A stretch of DNA of 64,000 nucleotides from assembly GCA_024180945.1 (NCBI GenBank), contig JAKSGN010000003.1:1736001-1800000 (forward strand), in the 5' to 3' direction. The number at the start of each line of letters is the position of its first letter. Position 1 is the first letter of the stretch. Under the pieces are notes generated by a model, which was not told where the DNA came from, did no database searches, and saw only the letters and a program-made list of their open reading frames with translations. The DNA comes from Macrophomina tecta. Lineage: Eukaryota > Ascomycota > Dothideomycetes > Botryosphaeriales > Botryosphaeriaceae. Shown here in pieces: positions 35,040 to 45,241 of the stretch. The position numbers and the translations under genes are program-made.

Positions 35040-36914
35040 TTACTCGTCATCACTGCCATCATCATCATCATCGTCCAAGGGGCTGAGTTCCTTGCTCATA
35101 AATGGACCGTCTAAATGGTAGCCCTGTTCCACCGATATTGTCAGCATCGCGTCCAGAATACATATTTGAGAAAGAATGGGAGATTTCACACACCAGTTTC
35201 CGATAGTAGTCCCTCACACCCACACCGGAGATGACACTGATCTTTTTGCTGCCATGCTCCTCTCTGGCTATCCTCTCCGCCTCTTCCATAAGAAGTGTAC
35301 CGTATCCCTGGTGCTGGAATTTCTTCGGATCGCGGCCATGCATTGGCACAGCAGTGCCATAAACATGCAGCTCACGCACCATACTAGTCGGTTGACCGGT
35401 CAACTCCGGACGGAACGTATGCGTCTTGCTCAGCTTCCGCAGACGTAGCAGTCCGATCAGAATATCCTGCTTTGGGTCCTCGTACGCCAAGAACGTCTCC
35501 CAGCCCCCGTTGGCGACGTAGTCACGGCGCACCAGCTCGACCTGGCTGGGGCGGATCTTATTCTTGACCTCATTGATGCCGACCTCGCGGGTCCGGACGT
35601 CGCGGCAGGTGGTGCCAAAGTCCTTCATGCGGGCGAGGGCCAGCTCGCGGAGGTTTCCGTTCTCAACGCCGGCGGTGACGAGCGGCATGGGAATGTCGCG
35701 CTGGACACGGTAGATGCGGGTCCATGGCGGGACAAGAGCCAGGATACGAGCAACGAGATCAATCAAAGCGTTGGGGGTATAGTTCTTGTAACGGCCTGTC
35801 CGCCATAGCTCGTACAGACCTGTTCCGCGGATGACAAGCGTAGGGTAGATCTTCAAGCCGTCTGTACGGAAAGCGGGATTCTCAAAGTACTCTCTGAACT
35901 GGTCGAGGTCGCGCTCCATGCCAACGTTGGGAAGATCGGGCATCATGTGCGAGACGACCTTGAACCCGGCATCCTTGGCCAGCTTGAATGTCTCTGCCAC
36001 GGCGGCGACGGTGTGGCCGCGGTTGGTGTCGCGCGCGACATCTTCATAGAGACTTTGCACACCAATCTCGAGGCGAGTGCAGCCGTACCGGAGCATGGCG
36101 CTCAAGTGCTGGTCCAGACAGTAGTCGGGCCTGGTCTCGATGGTGATTCCTACACACTTGACATTGCTCATCTCGCCCGCCATCACGGCCTCATCCACGT
36201 TGGTGGTCTGGTATCCACTCAGCGCATTGTGCAGCTGCGAAATGAATTCGTCCCTGTAGCTTTCCGGTAGCGACATGAACGTACCACCCATGATGATATA
36301 CTCGACTTTGTCCACACTGTGTCCCAGCGCCTTAATCTGATCGACTCTGCCGCGAGCCTGCTCGTAAGGATCGTATCGCGCACGGATGGCGCGCATGGAC
36401 GTTGGTTCATAGCCGGTATATGACTGGGTTGAGTACTCGAAGTCGGAGTCGGGACCGCCAGGGCAGTAAACGCAAATGTTGCCGGTATAGGAAATATGAG
36501 GGCAGCGGTGGGGCTTGCACATAACCGCCACCACGGCGATTCCTGATGATGTGCCTGCAGAAATTTCAGCGCATGGTTCTCGCAAGACCAGTTTCGCTTC
36601 GCCATACGGATCGGCTTTGCTATGAGCTTCGGTAGAATATATTTCTTGTAATGCTCTGGTACAGCGGCGATAATGGCAGTGAGCGGCGGTTGGGTACTAA
36701 GATAATGCTTCTTTGCCATCTGCCCGCGAAGCGCATTGAGGTTTATGTCCTTCTTGGGCTTGGAGCCATCGAGCGAAGCCTCATAGTCTTGGATAAGTGC
36801 GCTGGCAATGTCTGCGCAGGCGCGCATGTAGCGCTCGTTCTCCGGTGGCAGCTTGACGTTTTTTGGAAGGCGACGGCCCTTGGGGACCGCCTCGGTCATG
36901 GTCATGGTGGCCAT
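35040..36914 (-). CDS. ELP3: Elongator complex catalytic subunit Elp3 (tRNA U34 modification)
   Basis: Elp3 is the radical-SAM/acetyl-CoA-using enzyme that starts the cm5U34 modification of wobble uridine in tRNA. Exons: 36914-36608, 36554-35194, 35123-35040; 583 aa (yeast 557). The radical-SAM cluster region is [19 protein letters not shown] (residues ~115-133; the cluster Cys are likely 120, 130 and 133), followed by [19 protein letters not shown]. The acetyltransferase domain has [17 protein letters not shown] and [17 protein letters not shown] at the C-terminus. The last exon (28 codons) adds an acidic tail with six Asp encoded by a GAT repeat. It is divergent from the succinyl-CoA ligase gene, 269 bp away. 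The gene looks intact and strongly conserved. Confidence 0.97.
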
Positions 36915-37183
36915 GGTGCGCAGAGGCCGGCGGGCGGCGCGAATCCTTGCAGGGCGGCGCGGGCTTGGAAAGTGTGTGTGTGGAGGTGGAGCTCATGACA
37001 AGGCGGGCAGCACATGCACCTGCAGATGGTCATCGGGGCCTGGGCAGCGCAGTGCCGATGAAAACCTCCAATAGGTCCCTGCGCTTGCAACACCTCCGCG
37101 TCCCAGCAGTTCTACCCAAGCAACCCTACCGCATACCCCCGTCCTTTTCCATCTCCCCTCTCCTCCTTTTCACATCCTCCGCC
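36915..37183. promoter_or_regulatory. Shared divergent promoter, ELP3 / succinyl-CoA ligase alpha
   Basis: 269 bp between two start codons pointing away from each other, with a pyrimidine-rich stretch just before the plus-strand ATG (CTTTTCC, CTCCTCC). Position only; no specific factor site recognised. Confidence 0.5.
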
Positions 37184-38379
37184 ATGCAGGCTTTCCGCCG
37201 TCCCGTCCAAGCGGCTCTGTCCGCTGCCGGCCGCAGGCAGGCCTACTCGACCGCGTCGCCCTATGCTTCGACCAACGTCAACCTCCGCATCAACAAGGAC
37301 ACCAAGGTCCTTTTCCAGGGCTTCACCGGCAGGCAGGGAACGTCAGTGGCTTTCCATTCACCCTGGGCTATCACGATGCTAATCGGTCCACAGCTTCCAC
37401 GCCCAGCAGGCCATCGAGTACGGTATGCAGCGCCCGCCCCGATAGTCGCGAACGCAACACGTTGATACAAGAATTAAGGCACCAATGTCGTCGGCGGAAC
37501 CAACCCCAAGAAGGCCGGAAGCGAGCACCTTGGCAAGCCTGTCTTCAAGAGCGTCGAGGAGGCCCGCAAGGCTACTGGCGCCGACGCCTCTGCCATCTTC
37601 GTTCCCCCGCCGCTTGCTGCCGCTAGTATCGAGGAGGCCATCGCCGCCGAGGTTCCCCTTGTCGTGACCATCACCGAGGGTATTCCCCAGCACGACATGG
37701 TCCGCATCACCGACATGCTCAAGACCCAGAGCAAGACGCGTATGCTGGGCCCCAACTGCCCCGGTATCATTGCTCCGGTAATTATCCGCAATCCGAGCTT
37801 GGAGGGGCATTTCTGACAGCTTGAGCAGGGCCAATGCAAGATCGGTATCATGCCCGGTTTCATCCACAAGCGCGGCCGTGTCGGCATCGTCTCGCGTTCC
37901 GGTACCCTGACCTACGAGGCCGTCAACCAAACCACCCAGACTGGCCTTGGTCAGTCGCTTGTCGTCGGCATTGGCGGTGATCCCTTCTCCGGCACCAACT
38001 TCATCGATTGCCTCAAGATCTTCCTGCAGGACGAGGAGACGGACGGCATCATTATGATTGGTGAGATTGGTGGCAGCGCCGAGGAGGATGCCGCAGACTT
38101 CCTGAAGGCCAACAACACGGCCAACAAGCCCGTCGTCAGCTTCATTGCTGGTATCTCTGCCCCGCCGGGCAGGCGCATGGGTCACGCCGGTACGTGAGAT
38201 TCGTTTTAATGCATTGGGACGGTAGCTAATGTCGGACAGGTGCCATTGTCAGCGGCGGCAAGGGTGATGCCAACTCCAAGATCACTGCTCTCGAGGCTGC
38301 GGGCGTCGTTGTCGAGCGGAGTCCGGCTGCTCTTGGCAAGGCTCTGCACGCCGAGTTCGTCAAGCGCGACCTGATATAA
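37184..38379 (+). CDS. LSC1: Succinyl-CoA ligase (ADP-forming) alpha subunit, mitochondrial
   Basis: TCA-cycle enzyme converting succinyl-CoA to succinate with substrate-level phosphorylation. Exons: 37184-37341, 37394-37422, 37479-37777, 37829-38189, 38240-38379, giving 328 aa, the family's usual length; the second exon is only 29 nt. The N-terminus ([19 protein letters not shown]) is an Arg-rich mitochondrial presequence. CoA-binding features are [15 protein letters not shown] and [29 protein letters not shown] is the family signature. The phosphorylated His is about 281 in [12 protein letters not shown]. The gene ends KRDLI-stop. It shares a promoter region with ELP3. Confidence 0.97.
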
Positions 38380-38795
38380 ACCGATCGCGGACGGGACGGA
38401 AAAGGGCAGGCAGGGTGGGGGACGGATTGAGTTGAAGTGGTTTTAATGCTGGAGCGAAGCTTGGGATTTCTAGCGGTTACCTGCGTTATCTCCGGCGGCG
38501 ATTTTGCTCGCCGTTGTACAGTTATTTTAGATTGGCGGCAACATGGCGGTTCTGGCTCTATTACCCCGAATACCCGCGAACAGCAATAAAAATTGGGCTG
38601 AGATAAACTTTGGAACTGTGCTCGTGCCGCGTGTGGTTGGCGGGCGGGCTGCTGCAGCGCTGTGGATTGGATCCGCGCTGATCCCTGCTCTGCCGCTCCG
38701 CCCCGGATTATTGTAATCACCATCATCACCCCTCGATTCTCCCTCTACCCTACATCCTCCCAGTCGCTCCCTCTGCTCACGCCGCGCCCGTGACA
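38380..38795. other. Spacer between succinyl-CoA ligase and AP-2 mu
   Basis: 416 bp with the 3' region of the ligase gene and the presumed AP-2 mu promoter/5'UTR, C/T-rich near 38720-38780. No gene seen. Confidence 0.5.
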
Positions 38796-40285
38796 ATGTG
38801 CGTCGCCCCGTCCGCCGCGGCACAATCTCCCCGCCAGCTAATCCACGTCCGCGCAGGCTCTCCGGCATTCTCATTTTCAACCAAAAGGGCGAGAACCTCA
38901 TCTTCCGCGCCTTTCGCAATGACTGCCGCCCGCGCCTGGCCGACGTCTTCCGCATCCAGGTGATCAGCAACGCGCAGGTCCGCTCGCCCATCCTCACCCT
39001 CGGCTCCACCACCTTCAGCCACGTGAAACACGAGAACATCTACCTGGTTGCTGTCACCAAAAGCAATGCCAATGCCGCCCTCGTCTTCGAGTTCTTGTAC
39101 CGCCTGGTCGGCCTCGGCAAGGCCTACTTCGGCAAGTTCGACGAGGAGGCCGTCAAGAACAACTTCGTGCTGGTCTATGAACTGCTAGACGGTACGCGTC
39201 CTGGAGCTATAACACTGTGGAAAGGAGGCGGGGCACACGCGGCTAACATACGGAGCAGAGATCCTTGATTTCGGATACCCACAGAACACGGAGACGGAGA
39301 CGCTAAAGATGTACATCACGACGGAAGGCGTTAAGTCAGAGCGAGCAATGGTAGGCTCGACGGATACACTTGCGCACCGCAGGCAGCTGACAACCACGCG
39401 CAGGAGGACTCGTCGAAGATCACCATGCAAGCCACGGGCGCGCTTTCCTGGCGCCGAGCCGACATCAAGTACCGCAAGAACGAAGCTTTCGTGGACGTTA
39501 TCGAGGACGTGAACCTGCTCATGTCGGCGACGGGAACCGTCCTACGCGCCGATGTGAACGGCCAGATCGTCATGCGCGCGTACCTCTCCGGCACGCCAGA
39601 GTGCAAGTTCGGCCTCAACGATCGCCTCACGCTCGGCGAGGACAGCCTCTCCACGCCGTCGGGCAACCGCGCCGGGACCAAGGCCACTCGCGCCGCCGCC
39701 GGCTCCGTCACCCTCGAGGACTGCCAGTTCCATCAGTGCGTCAAGCTCGGCAAGTTCGATACCGACCGCATCATCAGCTTCGTGCCGCCGGACGGCGAGT
39801 TCGAGCTGATGCGGTATCGCGCGACTGAGAACGTGAACCTACCCTTCAAGGTGCACGCCATCGTCAACGAGGTCGGCAAGACGAAGGTCGAGTACAGCAT
39901 CGCCATCCGCGCGAACTATGGATCCAAGCTCTTCGCTACCAACGTCGTCGTCCGCATCCCGACGCCGCTGAACACGGCCAATATCAGCTCGCGCACTAGT
40001 CAAGGGAAGGCCAAGTACGAGCCCGAGCACAACAACATCGTTTGGAAGATCCCCAGGTTTACCGGCCAGAGCGAGTATGTCTTGAGCGCCGAGGCGACGC
40101 TGACAAGCATGACGAACCAGAAGGCTTGGAGCAGGCCGCCGCTGAGCTTGAGCTTCTCGTTGCTCATGTTCACGAGCAGTGGCTTGTTGGTCAGGTACTT
40201 GAAGGTGTTTGAGAAGAGCAATTACAGCAGCGTCAAGTGGGTGCGGTATATGACCCGGGCCGGAAATTACGAGATCAGGTTCTAA
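38796..40285 (+). CDS. APM4: AP-2 adaptor complex mu subunit (clathrin adaptor)
   Basis: Medium subunit of the plasma-membrane clathrin adaptor, which binds tyrosine-based cargo signals. Exons: 38796-38797, 38857-39191, 39259-39350, 39404-40285; 436 aa. The first coding exon contributes only A and T of the start codon; the G is the first base of exon 2, reading M-LSGILIFNQKGENL. The longin-like domain is residues 1-~140 (SHVKHENIYLVAVTKSN). The mu homology domain begins after ~160 (SWRRADIKYRKNEAFVDVIE) and includes FVPPDGEFELMRYR and VKWVRYMTRAGNYEIRF at the C-terminus. The sequence style is closest to AP-2 mu rather than AP-1 mu. The split ATG is required to recover the canonical MLSGI start; no other in-frame ATG precedes the conserved N-terminus. 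Confidence 0.93.
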
Positions 40286-41986
40286 GACGACATGGATTTC
40301 ACGGACGAACCTTCAAAAGAAAGAGGTGGATACATGGCTGTACAGGATGGGGAGAGAGAGCTTTTTGTACAGAAGTGGGTTTTTGCTCTTTGGGTTATGT
40401 TGCCGCTGGCTGGATCTGGCGTTAAGAGGAGTGAAAGCGATTTTTTGTTTCGTGTGTTGTGCATGGTCGGGATGATATCACAGAAACCCCCAGGCTTGCA
40501 TTGGATTGGTGTTAATGGTTTCAAGTCCTCGTCTACGTTTCTTCCCAACGTTCTCGTTATTGGCGTGCGCTCCGTCCATGGAGTTGAGCGGTGATATCCG
40601 GAAGCTAGTATGGAATTAATATGCTTGATAATGAAAAGATGCTGCTGCAATCTGGCTTGACCTGTGCTCTAAAGCCCCCCGGAAGAAGAACAGTGAAGCT
40701 GCTGTGGTCTTTACTTACTGGTCAAAATAGGTCATAGATCCCAAAATACGCATGGCAGAAGTTCACGAGCTAACTGGTTATGCTGTTGCTAAGCTCGCCC
40801 GTGAATAAATTCCTTGTCTTTGCCTGTTTCGCCACTTGCACCCCCCTAATACACATAGAGACACTTTGCTAAATATGTGCCAACACAGCAAGATTGACTA
40901 CTTTGTTTCGAGACAGCCTGACTGGCACCTTTTTCCAACCTCAAGATCAAGTGCGAGTGCGACTATCGAGGATGGAGAGCAGACGTTGAAGTCCATCAAT
41001 GCTGGAAAAATTAGGGCACAAAGGAGGCACAAGAGACGGCTTTTTTCGGAACTAGCGCGGTATTCTTTATAGTCTTTATACAGGGGAGATGTGCTCTCAA
41101 CCTTTTCCGGCTTCGAAAAGGAGGGCGCAGGAGCGCTTCTGCCTGCGTCGCAGAGCCGCATCCAGGAGGATGACCGCTTCTTTATTCTGCGGCTTGGGAA
41201 ACGGGGGCGCAGGAGAGCTGAAAGGGAACTGAAAGACAGCGTAAAAATTTGGCCCCAAGCTGTGCAAGGCTGCAGAAATTCGGACTGACCATGCGGCTCT
41301 GCGGCCGCAGAATCAATTTTGGGGAGCAGCAGAGCCTCATTTGCATGGCAAGTCAATATCTCGTGCCTGACGTCGAACGGAGCCCTATGATGCCCTCTTA
41401 ACTCACTAAAGATAAATACCTCCCACTGTTGCACGCTTGAGATCTAGATACCAGTGCAAATCTCACACATACATTTGACCAATTCCTACTCGAACACCTC
41501 AGAAGTACCACACAACCTCCCTACCAAGAATGCCCTCACGGAGAGCTAATCTTTTCTACAGAACGTTTTACACCAGTATAGGCCCCCTAATACGAAGGTT
41601 CGAAGTGGAAAAAATAAAAAATTCCTTTACGCCAAACAATCTGAGCCCACCCCAACAAAGAAGTTGAGAAGAAGTAAGGAACGCCAGAATGTCCAAAAAA
41701 AAAGTATGTCTCGCTCGCCGCTGTAAAGGGTGAGGATAATAGTATGACGTGTGTTGTTTACGTTTGTTTCCGTCCCGGCAAACCCGAACTTTCTCGTCAG
41801 GTCTTATTGAAAGGTTGCATAGTTCATGAATACCCCCTTCTTAGCTTCCCTAGTGCCTTCCTAGTATCCGTCCACGCCCACCCGCCTTACTCGTCGCACA
41901 GAGTCCCTATATTTGAAATGTGATGAGTAATACAATTCCGGCTATGTTTGCCATGGTCACCGCAGCGTGATGACGCGGACAACCGT
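40286..41986. other. Intergenic spacer (convergent genes)
   Basis: 1.7 kb between the AP-2 mu stop and the end of the V-ATPase subunit f gene, with 3' UTRs of both. A 178-codon minus-strand frame (40898-41434) has no family features and no convincing composition. Nothing else supported. Confidence 0.5.
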
Positions 41987-42848
41987 CTACGAGAGCGCAA
42001 TCGCACCGCGCCTGCTTTCACGCACGTGCAGCCACGCCTGACCGGCACAAAATACTAAGAAGACCTATGATGCACCCTCGTCAGCATTCGCCATTATTGT
42101 ATCCACTATTTCTTCCAGGCGAAGACGGATATCGGGTGTGAAAGGTAAGTGAAACGTACACCGTAGACTGCAACGGCTCCGAAGACAGCGCCTGCGACGG
42201 CCTGGCCATCCTCCGGATCTTCGGTCGAACCCATCATTATGTGATTGTTAGACTGCGGGAGGCGGAATGTTAGCTTTTGCTCATCTGTATATTGCTGGAA
42301 TGAGATCGCAAGTGTAGAAGCCGTGTGGCTAAGAACATGGGAGACACGGTCTCATCGACAGTGGCGGTAGCGAGCTTTGCGGCGCAGCGTGAGAGACAGG
42401 CGGAGGCGATCAGCTCCTTGACAACCTGCCGGCTGCTATCCCCGAGAGTCGAATGATATCGGCGGGGCCCAGTGTTCATCACGTTCCCCGTGTAGATGTA
42501 GCTCGATCCCGCGCTCGCACCAACGAACCAAGACGTGTATGTGTGGAGGAGATCGACGATCGGCACTGGACGCGCACTCGGGAAGTAGTATTAACGCACC
42601 TTGAAGAGGGATCCGATGACGGAAAGGATGACAATGGCGAAGACGGACACGACAATGCTGTAACCAAGACACTGTAGTCAGCGGATCATGATCTGTGACC
42701 ATAGCTCCTGCAACTTGTCGCGCTTGTATCCGATACCCGCTCTCCCAACGGCGAGCTGCGCGGTGGGTTTATACGGAAGCGGAGGGAGGCGGAGGCGATA
42801 ACGGACGTACCATGTCCATGCGTTGAGGGCGGAGACGACGGGCTTCAT
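41987..42848 (-). CDS. V-type ATPase V0 subunit f (RNase kappa-like, YPR170W-B orthologue)
   Basis: Small membrane subunit of the vacuolar proton pump's V0 sector. Four exons: 42848-42811, 42657-42600, 42252-42160, 42064-41987; all phases agree, 88 aa. The protein starts MKPVVSALNAW, followed by a hydrophobic helix (IVVSVFAIVILSVIGSLF), then NNHIMMGSTEDPEDG and a second helix (VFGAVAVYGVFLVFCAG). The order and motifs match the yeast protein of 85 residues as I remember it (RPVVS.GKAW, NDPEDG, VFFVFCG). The third intron is 347 nt, long for this genome; an open frame inside it on the same strand is a by-product. Short exons make this gene easy to miss in automatic annotation. Confidence 0.88.
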
Positions 42849-43614
42849 GATGGACGGGTGGCGGCTGGGGTGGTGGCTGATGCCCCGTGGATGGGTGCGG
42901 ACGAAGCTTGCTTGCTTCTGGTTTGCGGGCGGGCGGGCGCTGCAGAGGAGCTGCTGAGGATGGCGGCGATGCTTTAACGGTGATTTCGAGGGCAAAGGGC
43001 GTTGTCGTCGAGGTGTGTATGACGCAGCAGGTGGACTGGCGGACGGGTGCTGAGGTTGAAGTCGATGAGGCGGCTGCTTGGCGGCGGGCGCGGCTGCGAC
43101 GCAATCCTTCGAGCTTCTGGCTTGACGCTCGGTGGTGACGATGTTCCGCCCGGATTGCCCGCGGTAAGTGACGGGCCGGATGAAACATTGCCAGCTGACC
43201 GCCAGGCGCCCCGAATCACGCTCCTGTCTATTGTCACGGCTTCACTTGGAAATGCTATGTTCATCTTCATCGCGGTCTTGCGGTACGTCGGTCAGGCAGC
43301 GCTCTATCGAGCATCTGCGACGTTAAACGAATACGATTTCAGCATCCGGTGTTGACGCGTCGCCGGAAACGGCATTGTCATTGGTTCCAGTCTACGCCCT
43401 TTCATCTGATGGACTGAATCATCAACGGTCGAAGCCATGTGAAAGCCTTGAGATCTCGCTCTTCTGCCCTGCAAACCTTCGACCAACCCTTGATTTCTAT
43501 TTTGGACATCCTGATTCATTACCGATCCACGTACCTTTTGGACTCCTGATTTTTTTTGTATTTACGATCTCATCCACCTACCAGCAATATTCTTCCCACT
43601 TACCTTCAAGTGCT
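42849..43614. other. Spacer between V-ATPase subunit f and GARS
   Basis: 766 bp: presumed promoter of the subunit f gene and 3' region of the GARS gene. Immediately after the GARS stop, the minus strand carries GAAGGTAAGTGG, a consensus-like 5' splice site, which may be a relic of the ancestral longer gene or chance. Overlapping GC-rich frames on both strands are not supported. Confidence 0.5.
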
Positions 43615-45005
43615 CTAATTCTTCTTCAACGCACGACCTGCGATATCCTTACGGTATTGCATGCCCTCGAAGTGAATGGCCTCAACACCCTTGTAGGCTT
43701 TTTGAACCGCCTCTTCCAGCGTCGGCGCCCATGCTGTTGATGCGATGACACGACCGCCAGAGGTGCGCAGGATACCATCCTTCAGGGAGGTGCCAGCGTG
43801 GAAGTGGACCGTGTCTGCATGTTGTTAGATGTCTGCACGGCGGGTCCGGGAAGTATCACCCACCATTTGGCACGGGGTCGAGCTTCATCTCTACACCCTT
43901 CTTGTACGAGCCAGGGTAACCGCCAGCAGCAACAACTACAGTAGCGGCACTCTTCTCACCGACCTTCAGCTGGAAGCTGCCGAGCTTGCTGTCAGTGCAA
44001 GCCAGCATGAGCTCAGCGAGGTCGCTATCCATAAGAGGCAGAAGTGACTGAGTCTCAGGGTCACCGAAGCGGACATTGTACTCCAGGACCTTGGGGCCGT
44101 TCTTGGTCATCATGAGGCCAGTGAACAGACAGCCGACCATTGGGTAGCCTACATGTAGTTATCAGCAAGCTGCGACTGCGAGTCCGTGGGCTGAACGCAC
44201 CTTCAGCCTTCATGCCGTCCACGGTGGGCTGCAGCACCTCCTTCTCGATCTGATCCACAATCTCCTTGGGTGCAATGCGCGTAGGCGAGTAGGTACCCAT
44301 GCCGCCGGTGTTCGGGCCTTGGTCGCCATCAAAGATACGCTTGTGGTCTTGGGCCGGAGGCAAGCTCTGGATGCTGGTGCCGTCGCTGAAGGTGAGGATG
44401 CTGAGCTCATCGCCCTCGAGAAACTCCTCGATGACGACCTCGTCACCAGCAGAGCCAAACTCGCGATCGAGCATGATGTCCTTCAACGCCTGGTGTGCCT
44501 CCTCCTTCGTTGTGGGAATAATGACGCCCTTTCCGGCAGCCAAGCCAGAGGCCTTGATGACGACGGGATGCGAAACACTGTCGAGATAGGCTTTGGCAGC
44601 ATCATGAGAGGTGAAGTTTTGGTAGGCGGCGGTAGGGATGTTGTGGCGGTGCATGAAGTCCTTGGAGAAGGTCTTGCTTCCCTCCATGCGGGCAGCGCTG
44701 CCAGAAGGGCCAAAGCACTTGACCTGCGGGGCATGCTTGTTGAAGTGGTCCACAATGCCATCGACGAGAGGAGCCTCGGGGCCGGGGATGAGGAGGTTCA
44801 CGTTGTTCTCGAGGGCGAATTTGGAGAGAGCGGGAAAGTCGTCCGCCTTGATAGACTCGACGTTCTGCGTCTTGGTGAGAGCTCCGGTGCCGCCATTGCC
44901 GGGGACAACGAAGATCTGGTCTATGCGGGGAGACTGCGAGAGCTTCCAGGCAATGGCGTGCTCTCTGCCGCCATTGCCAACGAGGAGGACACGGACGTCG
45001 GCCAT
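43615..45005 (-). CDS. Phosphoribosylamine-glycine ligase (GARS), monofunctional
   Basis: Second step of purine synthesis: ATP-dependent joining of phosphoribosylamine and glycine. Exons: 45005-44201, 44148-43864, 43814-43615; 429 aa. Visible features: VLLVGNGGREHAIAWKL at the N-terminus, IPGPEAPLVDGI, GPSGSAARMEGSK, an ATP-grasp core (HPVVIKASGLAAGKGV), the family signature RFGDPETQ in exon 2, and YRKDIAGRALKKN-stop. In most fungi this domain continues directly into AIRS within one ~790-aa enzyme (yeast Ade5,7). Here a TAG ends the protein exactly at the domain boundary, and the AIRS domain is found fused to homoserine kinase on the other strand. Start at 45005 (MADVRVLL); an upstream in-frame extension is unlikely. 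Confidence 0.95.
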
Positions 45006-45241
45006 TGTGGAGTGTGGAGGAGTGGTGGTGGTGCTTGGTTCTGGAGGTGCCCCGCGGCGCTGAGCTTGGGGCTTGAAATTTTGGTGGAGCAGGGCCGATT
45101 GCGGGGCATCAAGCTGGAACTTTTCCCGTAGGGCTGAAGGGTCGCCAGTGACTCGAACCACCGCCGTCCTCGCCCACAAACCTCACCAACCCAACTCCCA
45201 AATCCTCGAGGGCCCGGCGCGCACTGAGCCTTCAACCAGCC
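45006..45241. promoter_or_regulatory. Shared divergent promoter, GARS / homoserine kinase-AIRS
   Basis: 236 bp between the start codons of two divergently transcribed genes. Because AIRS acts three steps after GARS in the same pathway, the arrangement could still co-express the two purine activities. No specific binding site recognised. Confidence 0.5.

Noticed and set aside
37379..38185. 268-codon minus-strand frame
   Set aside because: Runs antisense through five correctly phased exons of the succinyl-CoA ligase alpha gene.
38527..39039. 170-codon minus-strand frame over the AP-2 mu 5' end
   Set aside because: Antisense to conserved exon 2 and to the promoter; no features.
40898..41434. 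178-codon minus-strand frame in the AP-2 mu / V-ATPase spacer
   Set aside because: No recognisable features or neighbours supporting it; composition unlike flanking genes.
42270..42566. 98-codon minus-strand frame
   Set aside because: Lies entirely within the 347-nt intron of the V-ATPase subunit f gene.
44319..45131. 270-codon plus-strand frame
   Set aside because: Antisense shadow of GARS exon 1.
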